Positions 5,196 to 10,368 of a stretch of 10,368 nt of DNA are shown here, one piece after another (within the stretch, counting starts at the first letter, position 1; every line of letters begins with the position of its first letter). This DNA comes from Phycisphaerae bacterium. Its GTDB lineage: Bacteria; Planctomycetota; Phycisphaerae; Phycisphaerales; SM1A02. The translations under genes and the position numbers were made by a program. The notes under the pieces were generated by a model that was not told the DNA's origin, did not search any database, and worked only from the letters and a program-made list of their open reading frames with translations. The stretch covers positions 1 through 10,368 of the forward strand of contig JAUIHC010000072.1 of assembly GCA_030432455.1 (NCBI GenBank), written 5' to 3'.

Positions 5196-7016
5196 TCATC
5201 CCGGTGAGAGCTGCGTCCGGGCGAGCCGGGCGTAGACCTCGCAGCGGACGAGCAGGTCGTCGTGCCGCCCATGGTCCACCACGCGGCCCTCGTCCATCAC
5301 CACGATCCGATCCGCTGCGAGCACCGTGCTCAGCCGGTGAGCGATGACCAGCACCGTGCGTCCCGGTCGGAACTCCTCGATCGCGGCGTTGATCTGCTCC
5401 TCGCTCTCGGCGTCGATCTGACTCGTCGCCTCGTCGAGAATGAGGACCGAGGGATCGCGGAGGAGGGCGCGGGCGATCGCGATCCGCTGCCGCTGCCCGC
5501 CGGAGAGCGACGTGCCGAGCTCCGCCACCGCAGTGCCGTACCCGTCCGGCAGGCGGTCGATGAAGCCCGCGGCGTGACCGAGTTTCGCGACCCGCCGGAT
5601 CGCCGCGTCGTCGGCCTCGCGACCGAAGGCGATGTTCTCGCGGATCGTGCCGCGGAAGAGCACCGTCTCCTGCGTGACCACGCCGATCTGCCCGCGGAGG
5701 GTCCCGAGCCGGACGGTCTTCAGGTCATGGCCGTCGATCGCGACCCGCCCCTCGGTCGGATCGAACAGTCGAGGCAGCAGCGAGAGCAGCGTGGTCTTGC
5801 CGCAGCCGTTCGGGCCGACGATCGCCACATGCTCGCCGTGCGTGATCTCGAGATCGACCCCGGCCAGCGCGTCCCGATCCGCGCCGGGATAGCGGTACCG
5901 AACCCCCTCGAAGCGGATCGTCCGGGCATGGCGAGGCAGCTCCGGGAAGTCGGCGGTCTGCAGCTGCTCGTCGGGCTCGTCGAGGAGTTCCTCCAGTCGC
6001 TCGGCCGGGGCACTGGCGGCCTGGATCTCGTTGACCAGACCGGCGAGCGGCTGCAGGCTCCCGCCCGCGACCCCGAGAGCGCCCAGCGCGAGCATGAAGC
6101 TGTCGAAGTCCATGGTGCCCGCGAGGATCTCCTTCGCCGCGATCAGTGCCAACCCGATCAGGACGAACACCGCCAGCGTCTCGACCATCGGATTCGCGAG
6201 CGCCCGCGCGGTCCGCACCCGGAGTTCCTCGCGAAGCACCGAGGCGTTGGCGGACGCGAATCTCGCTTCGGCCGCAGGCTCCGCGGTCGCGGTCTTGACC
6301 GCCCGGATCCCCTGGATCGACTCGTTGGAGACGCGGAGCAGATCCTCCTGCGCCTGCAGCGCGGCCCGGGTCGCCCGTCGGATCCGGCGACCGAGCCACC
6401 GCAGGATCCCGCCGAGCACGGGCGCGATGATCAGCGCCACGAGCGTGAGTCGCCAGTCGAACCAGATCGCGGCGGCGAAGGCGGCGATCCCCTTGGTGAG
6501 CTGCGCCACCGTGCGGCTGGTCAGGGCGAGCATGCCGCCCTGCAGCGCCATCGAGTCCTTGTTGATGCGGCTCACCAGCTCGGCGGCCCCGCGGCGCTGC
6601 ACCGATCCGAGGGGCATCGCGAGCACGTGCCCGAAGACCTGCGACCGCAGGTCCGCGATCGCCCGGTTGGTGATCTCGAGGGCGAGGAACTGATGGAGGA
6701 AGTTCGCGGTCGCCCCGATGACGGTCAGCACCGCAAGTCCGGCCATGATCGCGACCACCGCCTGAAACGGTTCGGTCGGCAGCACGTCCACCACCGACTC
6801 GGGGATCGAGAGCATCGGCCGGGTCTCGTTGTAGCTCCGGACGAGTTCCGCGACGGTCTCCTTCGACCGGCCCTCGAGGATGATCCGAAGCAACGGGCCG
6901 AGGCTCACCAGCCCCGCCCCCAGACCGCCCGCCGAGATCATCGCGCACAGCAGTCCTCCGGCCAGCAGCCAGGGGTACCGCATCAGACGGGGAAGGAGAT
7001 GACGGAGTCCACGCAT
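5196..7016 (-). CDS. ABC exporter, fused membrane and ATPase domains (MsbA-like lipid/multidrug exporter)
   Basis: This homodimer-forming inner-membrane exporter moves lipids, lipid-linked precursors or drugs outward. The 606 residues match the usual half-transporter length (about 580-610). The membrane domain spans about 1-330 with six predicted helices: TM1 about 16-45, TM2 about 84-108, TM3/4 about 165-206, TM5/6 about 276-325. An enlarged loop of about 38 residues lies between TM1 and TM2. The ATPase domain is about 365-600: Walker A GPNGCGKTT at 401-409, Q449, signature LSGGQ at 504-508, Walker B VLILDEA at 524-530 with catalytic E529, D-loop SQID at 532-535 and switch H560. All catalytic residues are present. 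The start ATG 7016 gives the normal N-terminus but lacks a Shine-Dalgarno sequence. It lies 37 bases after the aroA stop, so it is probably the third gene of the co-chaperonin-aroA operon. MsbA-like is the best general call; substrate is unknown. Confidence 0.93.
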   Translation of the reverse strand: MRGLRHLLPRLMRYPWLLAGGLLCAMISAGGLGAGLVSLGPLLRIILEGRSKETVAELVRSYNETRPMLSIPESVVDVLPTEPFQAVVAIMAGLAVLTVIGATANFLHQFLALEITNRAIADLRSQVFGHVLAMPLGSVQRRGAAELVSRINKDSMALQGGMLALTSRTVAQLTKGIAAFAAAIWFDWRLTLVALIIAPVLGGILRWLGRRIRRATRAALQAQEDLLRVSNESIQGIRAVKTATAEPAAEARFASANASVLREELRVRTARALANPMVETLAVFVLIGLALIAAKEILAGTMDFDSFMLALGALGVAGGSLQPLAGLVNEIQAASAPAERLEELLDEPDEQLQTADFPELPRHARTIRFEGVRYRYPGADRDALAGVDLEITHGEHVAIVGPNGCGKTTLLSLLPRLFDPTEGRVAIDGHDLKTVRLGTLRGQIGVVTQETVLFRGTIRENIAFGREADDAAIRRVAKLGHAAGFIDRLPDGYGTAVAELGTSLSGGQRQRIAIARALLRDPSVLILDEATSQIDAESEEQINAAIEEFRPGRTVLVIAHRLSTVLAADRIVVMDEGRVVDHGRHDDLLVRCEVYARLARTQLSPG

Positions 7017-7053
7017 GGTCGGGGACGGGTTCCGGGGGACGCGACCGAACGCA

Positions 7054-8400
7054 TCAGACTACGGGATCCGCCGCCTCCCCGAGCCGATCGAGCTCGTCCC
7101 AGAATCCCGGGTGGCTCTTGGCGACGCACCCGGGGTCCTCGACCTCGATCCCGCCCCGGATCGTCCCCACGATGGCGAACGCCATCGCCATGCGATGATC
7201 GTCCCATCGCCGGATCCGGATCGGCGTCGCGTCGGGTGCGACCGGCCCGGGTCCGACCGGATCGATCTCGAGCGTGTCGTGCCCCTCCGCGATCCCGCAT
7301 CCGAGCTTCCGCAGCTCGGTGGCGAGTGCGAAGACCCGATCGCACTCCTTGACCCGGAGCGTGTGCAGCCCTCGGAACCGGCTGGGCCCTTCGGCGATCG
7401 CGGCGAGGGCGGCGAGGCCGACCGCGGCATCGGGAAAGTCGGCAGCATCGAGATCGACGCCCCGCAGTGGTCCACTCGACGAGACGATCACCCGATCGGC
7501 GGCTCGTTCGACCGTCGCACCGAACGCGGCGAGGGCGTCGATCGCCGCGGCGTCGGGCTGGGCGGAATCGGCGGGCAACCCGAGGATCTCGATGCGCGAG
7601 CCGGGCAGCCCGGCCGCCAGCATCGCCGGGTAGACCGCGCTCGAGGCATCGGGCTCGATCTCGAGATCGAACGACGGAACGACCCCGGACGGCACCGCGA
7701 TCGACGCGAGCCGCCCCTCGGCATCCCGCCCGACCTCGACCGGAACCCCGACCCGACGGAGGGCGTCGATCGTGAGTTCGAGGTAGGTCGGACTGGTGGG
7801 CGGCTCGACGAATCGGACCGCGATCCCGTCCCGCGTGGTCGGCGCCACGAGGAGCAGTGCGGAGACGAACTGGCTGCTGGCGGTGCGGCCGACGGCGATC
7901 GTGCCTCCCGCCAGCGGCTCGGCGGGCTGAACCCGGAGCGGCAGATGCCCCGGTCGATCGAGCCAGTCCACGCGTCCGCCGATCGCTTCGACGAGCGAGA
8001 CGCCCTCGGCGACCGGTCGCTCCCGCATGCGGGCCGAGCCGTCGATCTCCACCGCCCGGCGAGCCCGGGTCGCGGCCGCGATCATGAAGCGGGTCGGCGT
8101 GCCGCCGGCGCCGAGGTCGATCGCTCCCCCGTCGGGAAATCGCCCGTCGCCGCCGTCGATGCGCACCACCGCCCCTTCGGGACGAACGATCAGGCCGAGG
8201 GTCTCGATCGCGGTCAGCAGCCGGTCGGTGTCGTCGGACGCGAGCGGATGCCGAAGCACGCCCTCCCCGCGGCAGAGCGCTGCGAGGATCAGGTACCGAT
8301 TGGTCAGGCTCTTGGAGCCGGGGGGCCGCACCGCGGCGACGATCGGACCACGACGGCGGACGACCGGGCGAGGGGGCGACGAGTCGGGGGCGGAGGTCAC
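7054..8400 (-). CDS. aroA: 3-phosphoshikimate 1-carboxyvinyltransferase (EPSP synthase)
   Basis: This enzyme joins phosphoenolpyruvate to shikimate-3-phosphate, the sixth step of the shikimate pathway to aromatic amino acids. The 448 residues match the family (about 425-450). Visible motifs are PGSKSLTNR at 27-35 (K30), GAGGTPTRF at 97-105 with R104, RERP at 126-129, ASSQF at 174-178 and EPDASSAVYP at 249-258. Catalytic Asp324 lies in DFPDAA, LRVKECDR at 348-355 holds E352, DHRMAM is at 401-406, and K428 lies in AKSHP. In the PEP-site loop the position of the usual Asn is Ala, while the glycine linked to glyphosate sensitivity is retained. The start is GTG at 8400, in a GTGA overlap with the co-chaperonin stop. 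GAGAG a few bases upstream may act as the ribosome site. The first 20 residues look like a variable extension. All key catalytic residues appear intact. Confidence 0.97.
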   Translation of the reverse strand: MTSAPDSSPPRPVVRRRGPIVAAVRPPGSKSLTNRYLILAALCRGEGVLRHPLASDDTDRLLTAIETLGLIVRPEGAVVRIDGGDGRFPDGGAIDLGAGGTPTRFMIAAATRARRAVEIDGSARMRERPVAEGVSLVEAIGGRVDWLDRPGHLPLRVQPAEPLAGGTIAVGRTASSQFVSALLLVAPTTRDGIAVRFVEPPTSPTYLELTIDALRRVGVPVEVGRDAEGRLASIAVPSGVVPSFDLEIEPDASSAVYPAMLAAGLPGSRIEILGLPADSAQPDAAAIDALAAFGATVERAADRVIVSSSGPLRGVDLDAADFPDAAVGLAALAAIAEGPSRFRGLHTLRVKECDRVFALATELRKLGCGIAEGHDTLEIDPVGPGPVAPDATPIRIRRWDDHRMAMAFAIVGTIRGGIEVEDPGCVAKSHPGFWDELDRLGEAADPVV

Positions 8401-8717
8401 GACTCTCGCCGGAACACCGCGACCACGTCCTCGATCGGGATCACGAACAGCCGGTTGTCGCCCTCGAAGTCCACGGGGATGCTGCGCTTCGGATTGAAGA
8501 GCACCCGGTCGTACTGCTGGATCGGGTAGTCCTCGTCCCGACGCACCTGCTCGCTGATCGAGACGATGCGACCGGTCAGGGTCGGGATCTCGATCTTGTC
8601 GGGAAGGTGGACGCCGCCCTTGGTGACCTTCTTGTCCTCATCCTTGCGAATGAGCACGCGGGTCCCGATCGGTTCGACGACTTCCAAGGCGGCACGACTC
8701 CGGGCTGGCGTTGGCAT
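8397..8717 (-). CDS. GroES-like (Cpn10) co-chaperonin
   Basis: GroES-type proteins form the heptameric lid of the GroEL folding chamber. The product is 106 residues, slightly longer than a usual GroES (about 95) because of a short N-terminal extension (about 1-12). The family core begins at VVEPIGTRVLIRK. A mobile loop spans about 28-43 with GGVHL at 34-38, corresponding to the GroEL-binding GGIVL. It is followed by LTGRIVSIS, a YDRVLFNP strand and a C-terminal IEDVVAVF matching the usual DILAV ending. The hydrophobic GroEL-contact position is partly changed (His replaces Val). No groEL lies next to it here; instead the stop overlaps the aroA GTG start. ATG 8717 is chosen because the family homology begins just after it and upstream sequence runs antisense through apt. 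I leave the symbol blank because planctomycetes can carry several GroES paralogues and this may be a divergent one. Confidence 0.82.
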   Translation of the reverse strand: MPTPARSRAALEVVEPIGTRVLIRKDEDKKVTKGGVHLPDKIEIPTLTGRIVSISEQVRRDEDYPIQQYDRVLFNPKRSIPVDFEGDNRLFVIPIEDVVAVFRRES

Positions 8718-8802
8718 GGCGGGATGATACGGCCGACGGGCCGGTGGTTCCCGACGCCGGTCGAGCCGTGCCCGGGCGGGACGGTTGGGTAGAGTTCCCG
8801 CC
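8718..8802. promoter_or_regulatory. Divergent promoter region between co-chaperonin and apt
   Basis: This 85-base gap should drive the two outward-facing operons. For the leftward gene, TATCAT (minus strand, 8729-8724) matches five of six bases of a -10 box and ends six bases from the ATG, with no Shine-Dalgarno sequence between. GGGAAC lies 17 bases further upstream (8752-8747). For the rightward gene, TAGAGT (8790-8795) matches four of six and ends seven bases before the apt ATG, again with no ribosome site. Both placements suggest leaderless or near-leaderless transcripts. No strong TTGACA-type -35 is seen. Confidence 0.4.
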
Positions 8803-9330
8803 ATGACCGACGCCGTCCCCGCCCTGAAGAACCTGATCCGCGACATCCCCGACTTCCCCAAGCCGGGGATCGTCTTCAAGGACATCACGCCACTGCTCGC
8901 CGATCCCGGCGGGCTCGCCCTCGCGGTGGAGATGATGGCGAACCCGTTCCGTCGGGATCGGGTGGACCTGGTGGTCGGCGCGGAGAGCCGCGGCTTCATC
9001 TTCGGGACCGCGATCGCCCAGGCCCTCTCCTGCGGCTTCGTGCCCGTTCGCAAGCCGGGCAAGCTTCCGTCAGAGACCCATCGGGTCGAGTACGGACTGG
9101 AGTACGGCACCGACACCCTCGAGATGCACATCGACGCGATGTCCCCCGGGCATCGGGTGCTCCTGGTGGACGACCTCCTCGCCACCGGCGGAACGATGGC
9201 CGCGTGCATCGAGATGGTCCGCCGGACCGGGGCCGAGATCGCCGCCGCGACGTTCCTGATCGAACTGGAGTTCCTGGAGGGCCGCCGCAAGCTCGGCGAT
9301 GTCCCGATCCACTCGGCGATCCGGTACTGA
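8803..9330 (+). CDS. apt: Adenine phosphoribosyltransferase
   Basis: Apt converts adenine and PRPP to AMP in cytoplasmic purine salvage. The 175 residues fit the family (about 170-180). It has the typical N-terminus LIRDIPDFPKPGIVFKDITP (11-30) and GAESRGFIFG (59-68). VRKPGKLP follows at 82-89. The PRPP-binding motif VLLVDDLLATGGT is at 119-131, with the acidic pair D123/D124 and the ATGGT loop. FLIEL at 151-155 completes the Apt signature. ATG 8803 is preferred to an in-frame TTG at 8785: it gives the usual N-terminus, and the TTG would lie in the candidate promoter. There is no Shine-Dalgarno sequence. It is divergent from the co-chaperonin operon and separated from hpd by 120 bases holding a terminator candidate. 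The call is secure; xanthine-type enzymes lack this combination of motifs. Confidence 0.97.
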   Translation: MTDAVPALKNLIRDIPDFPKPGIVFKDITPLLADPGGLALAVEMMANPFRRDRVDLVVGAESRGFIFGTAIAQALSCGFVPVRKPGKLPSETHRVEYGLEYGTDTLEMHIDAMSPGHRVLLVDDLLATGGTMAACIEMVRRTGAEIAAATFLIELEFLEGRRKLGDVPIHSAIRY

Positions 9331-9343
9331 ACGGATGTTTCGC

Positions 9344-9363
9344 GGCCGGGAATCGGCCCGGCC
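9344..9363 (+). repeat. Perfect inverted repeat downstream of apt (7-bp stem, 6-nt loop)
   Basis: GGCCGGG and CCCGGCC flank AATCGG, 13 bases after the apt stop. No T-run follows directly. It may help define the apt 3' end together with the next hairpin, or be a protein-binding site upstream of hpd. It overlaps GGGAAT (9348-9353), which lies 17 bases before a -10-like TACACT at 9371-9376. Confidence 0.4.
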
Positions 9364-9370
9364 CAGCGGA

Positions 9371-9376
9371 TACACT
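9371..9376 (+). promoter_or_regulatory. Candidate -10 element for hpd
   Basis: TACACT matches four of six bases of a -10 box. It would place the hpd transcript start near 9383, just before the terminator-like hairpin, and give a leader of about 68 bases. GGGAAT at 9348-9353 is 17 bases upstream, the same spacing as GGGAAC/TATCAT at the co-chaperonin gene. There is not enough room for a full promoter between the hairpin and the hpd ribosome site, which favours a promoter upstream of the hairpin. Confidence 0.3.
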
Positions 9377-9385
9377 CCAGTCGTC

Positions 9386-9420
9386 CCGACGGCGACCACC
9401 GCCGTCGGTTTGTGTTTTCC
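9386..9420 (+). terminator. Intrinsic (Rho-independent) terminator candidate between apt and hpd
   Basis: A perfect 9-bp GC-rich stem, CCGACGGCG with CGCCGTCGG, encloses the five-base loop ACCAC (9386-9408). A T-rich run, TTTGTGTTTT, follows at once (9409-9418). It begins 55 bases after the apt stop on the same strand and is the only structure in the window with both a strong stem and a U-tail. It most simply ends apt transcription. Because it also lies upstream of the hpd ribosome site, it may sit inside the hpd leader. Confidence 0.7.
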
Positions 9421-9435
9421 CGCTCGCCCCCTTCC

Positions 9436-9442
9436 GGAGAGG
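9436..9442 (+). promoter_or_regulatory. Shine-Dalgarno site of hpd
   Basis: GGAGAGG lies eight bases before the ATG at 9451 and fixes the start. It is one of the strongest ribosome sites in a window where several genes have none. Confidence 0.75.
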
Positions 9443-9450
9443 CCCCGGCC

Positions 9451-10368
9451 ATGACCACCGCCAGCACCTCCCCGTCCGCCGCCGGCGGACTCGCCACCGA
9501 TCCGCTGCAGCTCATCGACGTCGACCATGTTCGGTTCCACGTCGGCAACGCGAAGCAGGCGGCCTTCTTCTACGCCCACACCTTCGGGTTCCAGGTCAGC
9601 CAGATCGCCGACCTCACCACCGGCAGCCGCGAAACCGCCCGCTATCTCCTGACGCAGGGCAACATCCGGTTCGTGCTGGAGACGCCGCTCGTTCCGGATC
9701 ATCCGATCAACGACGAACTGGTCAGGTTCGGCGACGGCGTGAAGGACGTGGCGTTCACCGTCCACGATGCGGAGAAGGCGTACGAGCGGGCGGTCGCCAA
9801 CGGCGGCGAGTCGGCGTACGAGCCCCGCACGATCTCCGACGAGACCGGCACCGTGACGATGGCGGGCATCAAGGCCTACGGCCGCGCGGTGCACACCTTC
9901 GTGAGCCGCAGCGGCGACTACGCGCTCCCGAACGTCAAGCAGGGCGGGTCGTTCAGCCCCGAGTTCAAGCCCTTCGACTTCGCGCTCAACGAGTACAACC
10001 GGAAGAATCCCTGCGGCCTCAAGTACGTCGACCACTGCGTCGGCAACGTCGAGGAGGGGAAGATGAACCACTGGGTCGAGTGGTACGAGAACGTGCTCGA
10101 GTTCAGCATGTTCAAGCACTTCGACGATGCGGACATCTCGACCGAGTACTCGGCGCTCATGTCCAAGGTGATGGCCTCGGGCAACCACCTCATCAAGATG
10201 CCGATCAACGAGCCCGCCGAGGGCAAGAAGAAGAGCCAGATCCTCGAGTACCTCGAATGGCACTCGATGACGCCCGGCGTGCAGCACCTGGCGCTCCGCA
10301 CCGACGACGAACTGCACTCGGTCGCGGAACTCCGACGCCGCGGCGTCGACTTCCTCGCCCTGCCCGAC
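9451..10368 (+). CDS. hpd: 4-hydroxyphenylpyruvate dioxygenase (C-terminus cut by window edge)
   Basis: This non-haem Fe(II) enzyme converts 4-hydroxyphenylpyruvate to homogentisate in tyrosine catabolism. The first 306 codons are open to the right edge; the full family length is about 360-400. An N-terminal vicinal-oxygen-chelate domain (about 20-155) starts at IDVDHVRFHVGNAKQAAFFY. The catalytic domain begins near 190 with KYVDHCVGNV; His195 is the first predicted iron ligand. The DISTEYSALMSKVMASGN stretch (228-245) and IKMPINEPAEGKKKSQI (248-264) are very typical of HPPD. GVQHLALRTDD (276-286) carries the second ligand, His279. The third ligand (a Glu) lies beyond the window. The related hydroxymandelate synthase shares this fold, but the overall match is to ordinary HPPD. 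ATG 9451 is supported by GGAGAGG eight bases upstream. It follows apt in the same direction, probably as a separate unit because of the terminator at 9386-9420. Confidence 0.96.
   Translation, partial: MTTASTSPSAAGGLATDPLQLIDVDHVRFHVGNAKQAAFFYAHTFGFQVSQIADLTTGSRETARYLLTQGNIRFVLETPLVPDHPINDELVRFGDGVKDVAFTVHDAEKAYERAVANGGESAYEPRTISDETGTVTMAGIKAYGRAVHTFVSRSGDYALPNVKQGGSFSPEFKPFDFALNEYNRKNPCGLKYVDHCVGNVEEGKMNHWVEWYENVLEFSMFKHFDDADISTEYSALMSKVMASGNHLIKMPINEPAEGKKKSQILEYLEWHSMTPGVQHLALRTDDELHSVAELRRRGVDFLALPD

Noticed and set aside
5262..7352. 696-codon plus-strand open frame
   Set aside because: It is antisense to the ABC exporter, with low-complexity Arg/Asp/His-rich translation and no motif or ribosome site.
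7015..8529. 504-codon plus-strand open frame
   Set aside because: It is antisense to aroA and the co-chaperonin and has the same shadow composition.
9070..10317. 415-codon minus-strand open frame
   Set aside because: It is antisense to apt and hpd, which are unambiguous, and has Val/Glu/His-rich shadow composition.
1..10368. CRISPR array, tRNA/rRNA genes, insertion sequences, defence or biosynthetic system
   Set aside because: I saw no spaced direct repeats, tRNA-like cloverleaf, transposase or defence domains. The genes are metabolic, transport or chaperone.

Overview
The window is a GC-rich, gene-dense bacterial chromosome segment. It holds 11 protein-coding genes (two cut by the window edges) and no tRNA, rRNA, CRISPR array or mobile element. 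The best guess at the source is a planctomycete, probably of the Phycisphaerae. This rests on GC-rich coding, frequent GTG starts with weak Shine-Dalgarno sites, and two lineage-type hypothetical proteins. One of these ends in a motif of the form RDAI..AE.L..P.ALR, which I associate with planctomycete genomes from memory; I have not verified it.

Left block, all on the minus strand (read from 4443 down to 1). A type III (BtuF/FecB-like) substrate-binding lipoprotein, a FecCD/BtuC permease and an ABC ATPase form a complete metal-chelate or cobalamin importer. Both junctions are 4-base GTGA stop/start overlaps. A small membrane-anchored proline/alanine/arginine-rich protein follows only 9 bases later. 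After a 204-base gap with hairpins and a G-tract come accB (biotin carboxyl carrier protein) and the start of accC (biotin carboxylase), two subunits of acetyl-CoA carboxylase for fatty acid synthesis.

Middle block. A plus-strand gene at 4498-5169 encodes a predicted C-tail-anchored helical protein of unknown function. It is divergent from the importer and convergent with the next operon.

Second minus-strand operon (8717 down to 5196). A GroES-like co-chaperonin overlaps aroA (EPSP synthase, shikimate pathway) by GTGA. An MsbA-like ABC exporter follows 37 bases after aroA.

Right block, plus strand. apt (adenine salvage) is divergent from the co-chaperonin. A good intrinsic-terminator candidate follows, then the 5' 306 codons of hpd (4-hydroxyphenylpyruvate dioxygenase, tyrosine catabolism).

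Nearly all of this is housekeeping or common transport, and I found no convincing new multi-gene system. The items most worth a second look are non-coding: a 12-bp stem-loop against the accB ribosome-binding site, the G-tract before it, and the terminator-like hairpin at the head of the hpd leader. The co-chaperonin/aroA coupling is also notable.
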